64,000 bases of DNA from an uncultured Christensenellaceae bacterium (GCA_944381365.1 CALWKW010000001.1:343100-407099), one strand, 5' to 3'; shown: positions 1 to 8,114, counted from the first letter of the stretch. Program-made: numbers and translations. Notes: a model not told the origin generated them from the letters alone.

Positions 1-1087
1 TGGACAATGCTTCTGTCATAAGATTTACGGTAGCGGGAGTCCAAGTGCCGTTTTCTATCAAAGCGATAGTACGATTTTGGAGATTATGCTCTGCTATCTC
101 ATGCAATACTACTTGCATAGGAGGGAATATCGACATATTGTAAGTAGCCGAAGCAAAAACAATATGCGAATATTTGAATGCATTTGCGATGACATCAGAA
201 AAATGTGCAGTAGACGCATTGACGAGCATTATGTTTGCAACGCCTCTTTCAGCAAGCAAATTTGAAAGGATTTCTGCTGCGTTTTCAGTATGTCCGTGTA
301 CTGAGCCGTATACTATGAGCACACTATTTTCTTCGGGAGTATAAGTGCTCCAAAGATTGTATTTGTTTACGATCCAATCGATATTTTTTCTCCATACGGG
401 ACCATGCAAAGGACAAATATATTGAATATCCAATGCACTTGCTTTTTTTAGCAAAGCTTGTACTTGAACGCCATACTTGCCTACAATGTTTGTAAAATAT
501 CTTCTTGCTTCGTCTGCCCATCTTGTCTCAAACTCTGTTTCGTCCGCAAAAATATTGCCGCTCAAAGCTCCGAATGTACCGAATGCGTCCGCAGAATAAA
601 GCACTTTGTCTACTGTATCATAAGTCACCATAGCTTCAGGCCAATGCACCATAGGAGCCATAGCAAAAGCAAATGTATGTCTGCCGGTATTGAGGGTGTC
701 GCCTTCTTTGATTACAACTTTGCGACTTTCAATATCAAAATCAAAAAATTGAGATATCATCACAAAAGTTTTGAAATTGCCCACTATTTTGACTTCGGGA
801 TATCTTTTTACAATCTCGCCTATACAAGCACAATGGTCGGGCTCCATGTGATTTACCACAAGATAATCGAGCTTTCTGCCGGCCAAAACATGCTCGATAT
901 TCTCAAAAAACTGTATGCTTGCGACACTGTCTACCGTATCCATAAGTATTGTTTTGTCATCGAGCACCAAATAGGAATTATAGCTTACTCCGTTTTTTAC
1001 AGGATATACATTCTCGAACAAAGCAATTTTTCTGTCATTTACACCTACCCAATACATATCTTGGGTAATTTTCTTTACACTGTACAT
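1..1087 (-). CDS. FprA-type flavodiiron protein (3' end outside window)
   Basis: A-type flavoprotein of the flavodiiron family, which reduces O2 to water or NO to N2O in the cytoplasm of anaerobes using electrons from rubredoxin or a flavin partner. The reading frame has no stop before the window edge, so the last part (flavodoxin domain) is missing; 362 residues are visible. Residues about 1-250 form the metallo-beta-lactamase-like domain, with the diiron ligand pattern HMEPDH near residue 80 and the later HGPVW histidine near residue 230. The flavodoxin part starts near residue 257 with VYGSVHGHTENAA, a typical FMN phosphate-binding loop. The start at 1087 is fixed by a GAGGAG Shine-Dalgarno and the usual family N terminus. 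It stands alone behind its own promoter. Family assignment is secure; the choice between O2 and NO as substrate cannot be read here. Confidence 0.93.
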   Translation of the reverse strand, partial: MYSVKKITQDMYWVGVNDRKIALFENVYPVKNGVSYNSYLVLDDKTILMDTVDSVASIQFFENIEHVLAGRKLDYLVVNHMEPDHCACIGEIVKRYPEVKIVGNFKTFVMISQFFDFDIESRKVVIKEGDTLNTGRHTFAFAMAPMVHWPEAMVTYDTVDKVLYSADAFGTFGALSGNIFADETEFETRWADEARRYFTNIVGKYGVQVQALLKKASALDIQYICPLHGPVWRKNIDWIVNKYNLWSTYTPEENSVLIVYGSVHGHTENAAEILSNLLAERGVANIMLVNASTAHFSDVIANAFKYSHIVFASATYNMSIFPPMQVVLHEIAEHNLQNRTIALIENGTWTPATVNLMTEALS

Positions 1088-1124
1088 AAATTACTCCTCT
1101 ATTCGTCAAAATTTATTTCAATTT

Positions 1125-1153
1125 ATTTTAACACAAGGCAAATATTTTTTCAA
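1125..1153 (-). promoter_or_regulatory. Sigma-A promoter of the flavodiiron gene
   Basis: On the minus strand TTGAAA (1148-1153) and TAAAAT (1125-1130) are separated by 17 bp. The predicted start lies about 30 nt upstream of the ATG and leaves room for the GAGGAG site. Confidence 0.6.
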
Positions 1154-1270
1154 TTATATTAATTATATTATTGTCATATTGATTATTTTTTTAATTTGAA
1201 AAATTAAAAACCAAAATATATAAGATTATAATTTATTTTCAAAAAGTGTCAAAAGATAAAAATGCAATAT

Positions 1271-1297
1271 AAAAAGCACTTTAAAAAGTGCTTTTTT
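1271..1297 (-). terminator. Intrinsic terminator of the LOG-like gene
   Basis: AAAGCACTTT and AAAGTGCTTT arms with a short loop, flanked by runs of A and T on both sides. It lies 27 bp beyond the stop codon of the minus-strand gene at 1324 and may work in both directions. Confidence 0.7.
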
Positions 1298-1323
1298 GTT
1301 TTATTATAAATATTATATCGATA

Positions 1324-1884
1324 TTACAATACAATGCCTTTATGGTATTTTGTATATTTGTCGGCATATTTATTGAGATATTCTATCACTTCTTCAGGAG
1401 ACGACACCGCATAGACCTTGTCTTCGGGAATATCTTCATATCTAATTCTGTTGTCAAGTCTTGTGCCTGCGACCTTTTGACTCCAGCCGTCCACATTGTC
1501 GTATGCGAGGATAAGTCTCAGCATAGGCCAAGCAAAAGCTATTTCGCTCAAGGTTCCCGCTCCTCCGCCGATAGCGACCACCGCATCGGCATTTGCTACA
1601 ATGGCATTTCTTATCATATCCATACCTGTGGAAATTACTATATCGGCATGCTCGTTTTTTCTCGTTCTGTCAAAAGAAGGGATAATTGCTATTGTATCGC
1701 CCTCTTTATATTTTTCTGATGCTTTTGCTCCTGCAAAAGCTGCTTCCATTACTCCTGCAAGACCGCCTGATTGAATTCTGTATCCGTTGTCGACAAGAGC
1801 TTTTCCCGTCTCAAAAGCTATTCTGTATTTATCTCCGTCTTTATCGATTTTGCTGTCGCCTACGATAGCTACTATTTTTCTCAT
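1324..1884 (-). CDS. TIGR00725/LOG-like Rossmann protein
   Basis: Protein of 186 residues related to the TIGR00725 branch of the LOG/lysine-decarboxylase-like superfamily. The N terminus KIVAIVGDS forms the first beta strand and nucleotide loop. GGLAGVMEAAFAGA near residues 40-55 and IGGGAGTLSEIAFAW near residues 100-115 correspond to the conserved glycine-rich motif (PGGxGTxxE in LOG proteins). LOG enzymes release cytokinin-like bases from nucleoside monophosphates, but the role of this branch is not established, so a phosphoribohydrolase activity is only a possibility. Start 1884 is chosen over an upstream ATG at 1929 because AAGGAGAGG lies just before it. Single-gene unit with its own promoter and terminator. 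Confidence 0.85.
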   Translation of the reverse strand: MRKIVAIVGDSKIDKDGDKYRIAFETGKALVDNGYRIQSGGLAGVMEAAFAGAKASEKYKEGDTIAIIPSFDRTRKNEHADIVISTGMDMIRNAIVANADAVVAIGGGAGTLSEIAFAWPMLRLILAYDNVDGWSQKVAGTRLDNRIRYEDIPEDKVYAVSSPEEVIEYLNKYADKYTKYHKGIVL

Positions 1885-1955
1885 AGTCCTCTCCTTAAAC
1901 AAATTGTACACCACTATTATATTATCCAAAATTCATATATGTGATAAGTATTTTT

Positions 1956-1983
1956 ATTTTATCATACAAAATAAATTTGTCAA
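1956..1983 (-). promoter_or_regulatory. Sigma-A promoter of the LOG-like gene
   Basis: Minus-strand TTGACA (1978-1983) and TAAAAT (1956-1961) with a 16-bp spacer, about 65 nt upstream of the start codon. Confidence 0.6.
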
Positions 1984-2030
1984 GGCAAAAAATTTTTGAT
2001 AAAAATATATTACTTATAAAAAATGCTATA

Positions 2031-2058
2031 AAAAAAGCCTGCTAAAAGCAGACTTTTT
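2031..2058 (-). terminator. Terminator of the first CDF transporter gene
   Basis: Arms AGTCTGCT and AGCAGGCT (minus strand) with a U-G wobble that is only paired in minus-strand RNA, followed by a T run. It lies directly after the stop codon at 2063. Confidence 0.75.
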
Positions 2059-2062
2059 ATGC

Positions 2063-3229
2063 TTATACAAAAGGATGCTCGGCTTTTATCACCGTATTGC
2101 ATTCCGGTCTTAACGCAGTAATTTTGTCAGCCACGAGTTTTGCTGCGTCTTCGTCATTCATTTTAGTATCCACGGGAAGGCACAAGTCGAATATCAGATT
2201 TATATGATTGCCTCCGTAAGTCATTCTGAAATCGTGTATAGAAAAGCTTTCATCCACTTCTTTTACTACTGATTCTACAAAACTCTTCATTTCATCGACT
2301 TTTTTATCGTTTACGACAATAGGGTCAAGGTGAATTGTCACTATATATCCGAATTCTTTTTGAAGATCTCTTTCGATATTGTCTATTACATCGTGGACAT
2401 AACAAAAATCGCTGTTTGCAGATACTTCGGCATGGAAAGATATAATTTGTCTTCCGGGGCCGTAATCATGCACCATAACATCATGTATTCCCACTACTTC
2501 AGGATAATTTTTTACAAACTCTCTGATTTTGTTGACCATATCTTTATCAGGACATCCGCCCACAAGCAAATCTATTGTCTCTTTTGCAGCCTTTATACCG
2601 GTAAAGAAAATAAATCCTGCCACTATAATACCTGCCCAACCGTCAATTTGCAAACTCGTATATTTAGATACTATTGCAGACACGAATACCAAAGTCGTAG
2701 CAATAACATCGCTTATACTATCGACAGAAGAAGCTTTTATGGCTGAAGAATTGATTTTCTTTGCGATTTTTCTATAAAAGAAAAAGAGCCATGCTTTTAC
2801 CACTATTGCCACTCCGAGCAAAACAAGCGTCACGGTGGAAATATTCATATCCGAAGGTGTAATGATTTTTTCTATTGAGGTCTTAAAAAGTTCTACACCT
2901 ACAAAAATGATAAGCACATCGACAATAAAAGCACTTATATATTCTAGTCTTCCATGACCTAAGGGATGTTTTTTATCAGCATGTTTTCCCGAAAATTTAA
3001 AGCCTATCAAAGTCACGATAGCCGAACCTGCATCGCTTATGTTGTTGAAAGCGTCAGCTATTATGGACACAGAAAAAGACAAGATACCGACAACTAGTTT
3101 TCCCGCAAAAAGCAAAACATTTGCTATGATACCCGTAATACTTGACAGCATAGCATACTGTGTTCTTACACCGTTGTCTTCTACCTTGTCTCTGTTTTTT
3201 ATAAATAATCTTATAAGCAAATTTGTCAT
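2063..3229 (-). CDS. Cation diffusion facilitator transporter (CDF 1)
   Basis: Membrane antiporter of the CDF family (388 residues), which exports divalent metals such as Zn, Mn, Fe or Cd against protons. About six membrane segments lie between residues 25 and 230. The metal site pattern DAFNNISD (TM2, HxxxD/DxxxD type) is near residue 60 and the loop HPLGHGRLEY near 87; TM5 has SVDSISDVIAT. The cytoplasmic C-terminal ferredoxin-like domain (from about 240) has HDVMVHDYGPG and an extra C-terminal segment of about 90 residues, making the protein longer than the usual 300. Start supported by a GAGAGACGG region and a perfect promoter. Asp-rather than His-based TM2 sites are more common in Mn/Fe exporters, but the metal is an inference. 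A second paralogue lies at 36570-37502. Confidence 0.93.
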   Translation of the reverse strand: MTNLLIRLFIKNRDKVEDNGVRTQYAMLSSITGIIANVLLFAGKLVVGILSFSVSIIADAFNNISDAGSAIVTLIGFKFSGKHADKKHPLGHGRLEYISAFIVDVLIIFVGVELFKTSIEKIITPSDMNISTVTLVLLGVAIVVKAWLFFFYRKIAKKINSSAIKASSVDSISDVIATTLVFVSAIVSKYTSLQIDGWAGIIVAGFIFFTGIKAAKETIDLLVGGCPDKDMVNKIREFVKNYPEVVGIHDVMVHDYGPGRQIISFHAEVSANSDFCYVHDVIDNIERDLQKEFGYIVTIHLDPIVVNDKKVDEMKSFVESVVKEVDESFSIHDFRMTYGGNHINLIFDLCLPVDTKMNDEDAAKLVADKITALRPECNTVIKAEHPFV

Positions 3230-3256
3230 AGCCGTCTCTCTATTTTGTATATTTTA

Positions 3257-3285
3257 TATTATAAAATAATATACTTTTAAAGTCA
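3257..3285 (-). promoter_or_regulatory. Sigma-A promoter of CDF 1
   Basis: Minus-strand TTGACT (3280-3285), 17-bp spacer, TATAAT (3257-3262), giving a short leader of about 20 nt before ATG 3229. No metal riboswitch fits in that leader. Confidence 0.7.
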
Positions 3286-3321
3286 ACCTTACTTTTTAAT
3301 ATATCTTTAGAAGCAAGATAT

Positions 3322-3969
3322 TTACCATACAAATTCTGCTTTTGCGTCCTCTCCGTTGTCAATAAGAATATCTTGAGCTGTCATAGATTTGTTTATAACT
3401 GTCACAAAATAAGCCCACTCTGCTATCTCTTCTGGAGTAGCCCACTTTGGGATAAGAGTTTGTCGCATAATTCTTTCCCACATATCGGGATTGTTTATCA
3501 CTCTGTCATTCAATGCCGTCAAGACTCCCCCAGGGGAAAGGCTGTTTGATGTAGCATTATATTTTGCAATTCTCAATGCCACATTTTTCATATATGCCAC
3601 CATCCCGCCTTTGCTTGCCACATACTCGGGAAATTCTGAGCCTGTTCTTGCACTTGCCGAGGCAATAAAAAGCACGCTTTGTATTTTGTCCTGAAAAGCA
3701 TATTTTTCTGTGATACGGATTGTTCCTTTTAGATTGATATCTATATCGTTGCCCGAATCCTGCACTCCTGCATTGTTTATAAGAATTTGCACTCCTTCAA
3801 CTTCAGGAAGCTCTCCTTTTGAAATATCAGCAAGGATATGAGTGTACATTTTGTCATCGATATCGCTCTTTTCTATATCCATACCTATGACTTCATGCCC
3901 GCTCTGCAAAAATTTGAGCACTATTGCTTTTCCTATACCGTTGCTAGAACCCGTGACAAGTACTTTCAT
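3322..3969 (-). CDS. Short-chain dehydrogenase/reductase
   Basis: NAD(P)-dependent oxidoreductase of the classical SDR family, 215 residues, a little shorter than the usual 240-250. Seen in order: TGSSNGIG (dinucleotide-binding loop, residues 6-13), LINNAG near 65, the catalytic Ser in ASASART near 105, and YVASKGG with the catalytic Tyr and Lys near 117-121. The C-terminal DILIDNGED segment resembles the family's IxVDGG end. Start 3969 follows a GAGGTAG site. The substrate is unknown; it sits 29 bp downstream of the VUT transporter and might be cotranscribed with it, which would place it under the preQ1-type riboswitch, but a redox role in queuosine supply is speculation. Confidence 0.88.
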   Translation of the reverse strand: MKVLVTGSSNGIGKAIVLKFLQSGHEVIGMDIEKSDIDDKMYTHILADISKGELPEVEGVQILINNAGVQDSGNDIDINLKGTIRITEKYAFQDKIQSVLFIASASARTGSEFPEYVASKGGMVAYMKNVALRIAKYNATSNSLSPGGVLTALNDRVINNPDMWERIMRQTLIPKWATPEEIAEWAYFVTVINKSMTAQDILIDNGEDAKAEFVW

Positions 3970-3998
3970 ACCGCTACCTCATTTTACAATATTGTTTA

Positions 3999-4796
3999 TT
4001 AATCTTCTGCTTGAATAGAATTTTCTTCATTCTTTTTATTATCTTTTTCTTTTCTTCTTTGAAGCACAAATTCAAAATACTCTTTTCCAACTTCTTCTTT
4101 TTTCCATTTTTTGCATATACCAAAACCAAAATATGAGAATATTACTTCGCAAAGAAGCTCCGCTACCATACCTGTGACTGAACACATTATGCACTGCACC
4201 AATGTCCAGCCGAAGAAGAAGTGGCTGACTATCAATGCAAAAATCAAATTGTCTACAAATTGACCTATTGCCGTAGATACATAAGTCCTGAATATGTATG
4301 CGACAAAGCTGTCCGGCTTTTTCTTGAATACGAGTCCCAAGCCCCAATTAGAAAAGTTGTTTACTACCGAAGACGCAATAAAAGCGATTGTACTTCCCAA
4401 AAGCACATACCATGTTCCGCCAAAAGTATTGTTAAGAGCCGAGTTTATAATATTTTCACTGCCCTCAACATAAGATTCTCCCCAGCTTCCCGGAATTATG
4501 CTTCCCAAAAACATTATAAGACAAAACACGAGATTTATAGCTATTGCCATAAGAGAAAGTTGGGTAGCTGCTTTTGGACCAAAATGTTTTGTCACGATAT
4601 CCATAGCAAGAAAAGCTAGCCATGATACGATGATACCGCAGTCAAGAGCCATCCATGATATTGGCAAAGCAATGCTTTTGTTGGCGAGCAAATTCATTGC
4701 AAATACCGACAAGACAAAAAACACTACAATGATCGAAGGAATGCTTCTTAAAAGAAGTTTGAACTCATAAAATTCATTTTTCAATTTTTGACTCAT
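3999..4796 (-). CDS. VUT/YhhQ family queuosine-precursor transporter
   Basis: Integral membrane protein of the VUT family (PF02592; E. coli YhhQ), 265 residues, which takes up queuosine precursors such as preQ0 and preQ1. About six hydrophobic segments; the conserved stretch ANKSIALPISW...DCGIIVSW...MDIVTKHFGPKAA lies near residues 40-85, and a late GQFVDNLIFALI segment near residue 185 matches the family's conserved Gln/Asp region. The C-terminal 30 residues are charged and low complexity. Start 4796 is set by GGAG 7 nt upstream; an upstream ATG at 4832 lacks a site. The leader carries a preQ1-I-like aptamer and terminator, an independent argument for the assigned substrate. Confidence 0.9.
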   Translation of the reverse strand: MSQKLKNEFYEFKLLLRSIPSIIVVFFVLSVFAMNLLANKSIALPISWMALDCGIIVSWLAFLAMDIVTKHFGPKAATQLSLMAIAINLVFCLIMFLGSIIPGSWGESYVEGSENIINSALNNTFGGTWYVLLGSTIAFIASSVVNNFSNWGLGLVFKKKPDSFVAYIFRTYVSTAIGQFVDNLIFALIVSHFFFGWTLVQCIMCSVTGMVAELLCEVIFSYFGFGICKKWKKEEVGKEYFEFVLQRRKEKDNKKNEENSIQAED

Positions 4797-4845
4797 ACAA
4801 AATTCTCCTTTGTTTTGAGTCGCAATCTTCACAAATCTTAAACAA

Positions 4846-4867
4846 ACAAAAAGGGCGTATTACGCCC
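4846..4867 (-). terminator. Attenuator terminator of the preQ1-type riboswitch
   Basis: In minus-strand RNA GGGCGT pairs with ACGCCC across a 3-nt loop and is followed by UUUUUG. It lies between the aptamer and the transporter start. GGAUGG just before the stem could pair with CCAUCC in the aptamer loop, offering a competing structure. Confidence 0.8.
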
Positions 4868-4876
4868 ATCCTTTTC

Positions 4877-4916
4877 CCTAGTTTTGTTTAAAGACAGGAT
4901 GGTCACGAACTGTCTG
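4877..4916 (-). promoter_or_regulatory. preQ1-I-like riboswitch aptamer
   Basis: Reading minus-strand RNA, stem AGACAG (4910-4915) pairs with CUGUCU (4892-4897) around the loop UUCGUGACCAUC, and is followed by the A-rich tail UUUAAACAAAACUAGGG. This is the plan of preQ1 class I aptamers (short hairpin with a C-containing loop, A-rich tail, terminal GG pairing with loop CC). It precedes a queuosine-precursor transporter gene, a known regulon member. Ligand-induced termination would switch the transporter off when preQ1 is abundant. A covariance search would settle the class. Confidence 0.75.
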
Positions 4917-4935
4917 TATTATTTTTTACAGCTAG

Positions 4936-4964
4936 ATTTTAGCATTGATTTTATCTATTGTCAA
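4936..4964 (-). promoter_or_regulatory. Promoter of the preQ1-controlled transporter
   Basis: Minus-strand TTGACA (4959-4964), 17-bp spacer, TAAAAT (4936-4941). Predicted transcription start near 4929, about 13 nt before the aptamer stem. Confidence 0.8.
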
Positions 4965-5012
4965 CAATTATTATATATTTAGCTTTTGATTTGAGTCGAC
5001 AATATTCAATCT

Positions 5013-5046
5013 AAAAAAAGAGCAAGCTCAAAAACCTGCTCTTTTT
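5013..5046 (-). terminator. Terminator of the cytidylate-kinase-like gene
   Basis: AAAAAGAGCA and TGCTCTTTTT arms around a 12-nt loop, T tail on the minus strand. It lies 50 bp beyond the distal stop codon (5097-5099), in keeping with the long version of the gene being the ancestral one. Confidence 0.7.
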
Positions 5047-5096
5047 CGAATATAGAAATGAATATGTATGACAAAAAATTTTTTACATGTTTATTA

Positions 5097-5672
5097 TCAA
5101 TAAAGCTCTTTTATTATCTTGACGCATTTATCTATTCCCAATATTCCGCTGTCCAAAGTAATGTGATAGTTTTGAGCATGTCCCCACTTCATCTATGTAT
5201 AAAATCTGTGATAAGCCGCACGGCGTTTGTCTTTTTCTTTAAGACGATGTTCGGCAGAGACTTCTCTTTCGCCATATACTTTGACGATTCTCTCTGCTCT
5301 GAAATTCATATCCGCATGAATAAACACCTTCAAGCAGTCCGCCGTATCTCTCAAGATATAATCTGCACATCTTCCCACTATTACGCAAGGGCCTTGCTGA
5401 GCGAGCTGAGTGATAATTTTATATTGCATTTCCCAAAGATAATCACCATTTGTCGGGCCAAAAGCTCTGTTTGCCAAAGTAGAGAAAAATCCTCCCGAAG
5501 CGTACTCTCCCGCTTCTTTTATGTACTGCTCGTCAAAGCCGCTTTCCTTTGCTATTTTTTGTATAATCTCATTGTCATAACAAGGTATTCCCAACTCTTC
5601 AGCGACTTTTTTCCCAATAGTACGACCGCCGCTTCCGAATTCTCTACTTATTGTGATAATTCTGTTTTTCAT
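5097..5672 (-). pseudogene. Cytidylate-kinase-like protein with in-frame amber codon
   Basis: P-loop protein of the cytidylate-kinase-like family (about 190-200 residues), possibly a nucleotide kinase of unknown substrate. The visible ORF starts at 5672 behind AAGGAGG and has SREFGSGGRTIG (P-loop, residues 9-20), IPCYDNEII and IVGRCADYIL. It stops at a TAG (5193-5195) after residue 159, in the middle of the family's conserved RRAAYxRFYTxxKWG motif. In the same frame, without any gap, 31 further codons follow (MKWGHAQNYHI..., ending in TGA at 5097-5099), giving the expected length of 191. This is a point nonsense change, or a base-calling error, in an otherwise intact gene. TAG is a working stop elsewhere in the window, so recoding is unlikely. 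A truncated but functional product cannot be excluded. Confidence 0.8.
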
Positions 5673-5701
5673 ATTATCCTCCTTAAGTTTAGTTTAGATA
5701 T

Positions 5702-6184
5702 CTACATTAAAGACTCATTGAGTTTGTCATCGTCCTGAATGTTTTCTTTTAAGATATCGTTTGACTCATCAAAAGACATATCTTCTGCGACATTTTCTTC
5801 TAATTCTGATTTTTCGTTTTGATTTTCGGACTCAACATTTTCCATTTCTGCTTTTTCTTTTCTTATATGCTTTTTGAGTTTTTCGATATCATATATGATG
5901 AGTGCCAAAGCCAACAAGAATGCCAATCCGTCTGCCACAGGTCCTGCCCAAAGCACTCCCGTCACGCCCAAAGCTTTGGGAAGCAATATTGTCGCAGGTA
6001 CCAAGAAAATTATTTATCTTGACAATGTCACAATACCTGATTTGACAGGTTTTCCTATTGCCTGCAGATAAATAGCCGCTACTGTCTGGAATCCATTGAG
6101 GGGACACAGCAAGATGATAATATTTGTTATGAAATTTTTGACTTTCTTCAAAATCCATAAATTTCCTGCCTTATTGTTTATCAT
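5702..6184 (-). pseudogene. MATE efflux transporter remnant
   Basis: C-terminal third of a MATE (multi-antimicrobial extrusion) transporter, about 160 codons instead of 450. The frame from 6184 downward reads through a typical MATE segment with the motif AIYLQAIGKPVKSG and TLSR, then meets TAA at 6014-6016 where homologues carry Gln (CAA to TAA is a single change), and continues IIFLVPATILLPKALGV and GPVADGLAF in the same frame to the stop at 5702. The last 60 codons encode an acidic, low-complexity tail. No Shine-Dalgarno precedes 6184, and the tRNA terminator stands immediately upstream, so the 5' part has been lost. Together with the adjacent broken kinase-like gene this marks a decaying segment. 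Confidence 0.8.
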
Positions 6185-6187
6185 ATA

Positions 6188-6217
6188 TTAAGAAAGCCGA
6201 TATATTATATCGGCTTT
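6188..6217 (-). terminator. Terminator after tRNA-Thr
   Basis: AAAGCCGATA and TATCGGCTTT arms with an AT-rich apex, 3 bp beyond the encoded CCA end of the tRNA on the minus strand, followed by TTTCTTAA. Confidence 0.6.
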
Positions 6218-6219
6218 TA

Positions 6220-6295
6220 TGGAGCTACTAGCCAGATTCGAACTGGCGACCTGTTCATTACGAGTGAACTGCTCTACCTGCTGAGCCATAGTAGC
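6220..6295 (-). tRNA. tRNA-Thr (CGT)
   Basis: Cloverleaf on the minus strand: acceptor arms GCTACTA and TAGTAGC, D arm with GCTCAGC...GGTAGAGC, anticodon stem GTTCA/TGAAC with loop CTCGTAA (anticodon CGT, reading ACG), T arm CTGGC...GTTCGAATC, discriminator T and encoded CCA. 76 nt including CCA. Confidence 0.96.
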
Positions 6296-6347
6296 ATATT
6301 CATTTTTATTTTTCTAAAAAACTAATTATGTGTATATATTAAATTTT

Positions 6348-6386
6348 CTTATATAATTTTGTGGACTAGCCACAAAATTATATAAG
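6348..6386. repeat. 17-bp perfect inverted repeat after asnS
   Basis: Arms begin CTTATATAATTTTGTGG (6348-6364) and its exact complement at 6370-6386, separated by the 5-nt loop ACTAG. It lies 14 bp beyond the asnS stop, where a terminator is expected, but neither side has the usual GC-rich stem base followed by a T run. Confidence 0.7.
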
Positions 6387-6399
6387 TCAAAAATCTTAA

Positions 6400-7791
6400 T
6401 TAGAATTCTGCACTGCCTGTCGTACGAGGGAAAGGTAGCACATCTCTTATGTTTTGCATACCTGTCAAATACATGATAAGTCTTTCAAAACCAAGTCCGT
6501 AGCCTGCATGCTTTACACCGCCGTATTTTCTCAAATCGAGATACCACCAATAGTCTTCCTCTTTGAGTCCGAGCTCTTTAAGTCTTTCTATAAGCAAGTC
6601 TATACGCTCTTCTCTCTGACTTCCGCCGATAATTTCGCCGACACCGGGCACAAGCAAATCGACAGCTGCGACAGTCTTGCCGTCATCATTTAGACGCATA
6701 TAGAAAGCTTTTATCTCCTTAGGATAATTTGTCACAAACACAGGCTTTTGGAATATCTTTTCTGTGAGATATCTTTCATGTTCTGTCTGCAAATCAGCTC
6801 CCCAATATACAGGATATTGGAATTCGTCCTTATGTTTTTCAAGAAGCTCGATTGCCTCTGTATAAGTGACGGTAGCAAAATCGCTGTATACAATATTGTT
6901 GAGTCTTTCGATAAGACCTTTGTCCAGAAAGTTGTTGAAAAATTGCATCTCGTTTGGACACTTTTCAAGCACATCTTTTATGACATACTTCACCATATCT
7001 CTTGCAAGATTCATATCGTCTTGCAAATCTGCAAAAGCGATTTCGGGCTCTATCATCCAAAATTCTGCCGCATGGCGGTTTGTGTAGCTCTTTTCTGCTC
7101 TGAAAGTAGGTCCGAATGTATATACATTTCTAAAAGCAAGAGCAAAACATTCTGCATTGAGCTGACCGCTTACGGTAAGATTTGCGGACTTACAGAAAAA
7201 GTCTTTTGAATAATCTACTTTGCCGTCCTTTGTCTTGGGCACATTGTCCATATCCAAAGTGGTAACTCTGAACATCTCGCCTGCACCTTCGCAGTCGCTT
7301 GTGGTGATCAAAGGAGTGTTGACATACACAAAGTTTCTAGAAGCAAAGAAAGCGTGAATAGCCTGTGCTGCGACAGATCTTACTCTGAAAACAGCTTGGA
7401 AAGTATTTGCTCTAGGTCTTAAGTGAGAAATTTCTCTCAAATACTCCATGGTATGTCTTTTTTTCTGCAAAGGATAAGTAGGGGTAGAAGTAGCTTCTAT
7501 CTCTATCTTGTTTGCTTTTATCTCATAAGGCTGTTGATTTTCTGGAGTAAGTACCACTATACCCTCAACACTGAGACCTGCTCCTACATTTTGAGCAATT
7601 ATATTTTTATAATTATCCATATCGGCATCTGCGATAATCTGAGTAGACTTGAAGAAAGTACCGTCATTAAGTTCGATAAAAGCGAAGTTTTTGCTGTCTC
7701 TTATGGTACGCACCCAACCGCAAATGCGAATTTCTTTGTCTTTGTAATCCTGATAATTTTGTGCAAGTTCTTTTAATGTAAGAATATCCAT
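6400..7791 (-). CDS. asnS: Asparaginyl-tRNA synthetase
   Basis: Class IIb aminoacyl-tRNA synthetase (463 residues, normal length) that charges tRNA-Asn with asparagine in the cytoplasm. The N-terminal OB-fold anticodon-binding domain covers about residues 1-105 ([24 protein letters not shown]). The catalytic core follows: motif 1 around [15 protein letters not shown], motif 2 [21 protein letters not shown] near 233-253, motif 3 [15 protein letters not shown] near 430-444, ending in DVLPFPR as in AsnRS rather than AspRS. It starts at 7791 behind a weak AGAGG-like site and a strong promoter with a 27-nt leader, so there is no space for a T-box. Confidence 0.97.
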   Translation of the reverse strand: MDILTLKELAQNYQDYKDKEIRICGWVRTIRDSKNFAFIELNDGTFFKSTQIIADADMDNYKNIIAQNVGAGLSVEGIVVLTPENQQPYEIKANKIEIEATSTPTYPLQKKRHTMEYLREISHLRPRANTFQAVFRVRSVAAQAIHAFFASRNFVYVNTPLITTSDCEGAGEMFRVTTLDMDNVPKTKDGKVDYSKDFFCKSANLTVSGQLNAECFALAFRNVYTFGPTFRAEKSYTNRHAAEFWMIEPEIAFADLQDDMNLARDMVKYVIKDVLEKCPNEMQFFNNFLDKGLIERLNNIVYSDFATVTYTEAIELLEKHKDEFQYPVYWGADLQTEHERYLTEKIFQKPVFVTNYPKEIKAFYMRLNDDGKTVAAVDLLVPGVGEIIGGSQREERIDLLIERLKELGLKEEDYWWYLDLRKYGGVKHAGYGLGFERLIMYLTGMQNIRDVLPFPRTTGSAEF

Positions 7792-7824
7792 CTTAAAGCC
7801 TCTTTTTCTGCTATATTCTATTAG

Positions 7825-7853
7825 AGTATATCACACTAAAAAGCAAATTTCAA
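7825..7853 (-). promoter_or_regulatory. asnS promoter
   Basis: Minus-strand TTGAAA (7848-7853), 17-bp spacer, TATACT (7825-7830). The predicted start near 7818 leaves a leader of 27 nt. Confidence 0.7.
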
Positions 7854-8079
7854 ATAATTTTACAAACAACTTTATATAAAATTATAATATAATATGATAA
7901 ATTGCTTAAAAGTGATTATGTCCAAATTTAGAATTTATTATAGTAAAAAAGTCAGATTTTTATAAAGCATTTTAAATTCGCCAAAATTTGACAATTGAAA
8001 ATAATCGACACATAATAGATATTTTTTATAAAATTTTCTTCAAATCGCCTTATTTTGAGCAAAAAGTCTTTTAAAGGTA

Positions 8080-8108
8080 TTGCAATTAAGTTGCATATAG
8101 GGTATAAT
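8080..8108 (+). promoter_or_regulatory. Promoter of the 6S-like RNA
   Basis: TTGCAA (8080-8085), 17-bp spacer, TATAAT (8103-8108). No ORF with a ribosome-binding site follows, only the structured RNA and its terminator. Confidence 0.75.
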
Positions 8109-8114
8109 ATAAGT

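Noticed and set aside
458..1162. Plus-strand ORF of 234 codons at the left edge
   Set aside because: It is the shadow of the flavodiiron gene on the other strand, which has clear conserved motifs.
5193..5195. TAG reassigned to an amino acid in this organism
   Set aside because: TAG serves as a proper stop at 10282-10284 (just before the next start), 11170-11172 and 62322-62324, and no other conserved gene here is interrupted by TAG.
7792..7860. T-box leader of asnS, and likewise valS
   Set aside because: The asnS leader is only about 27 nt, and no T-box motif (specifier stem, AGGGTGGNACCGCG) was seen upstream of asnS or valS.
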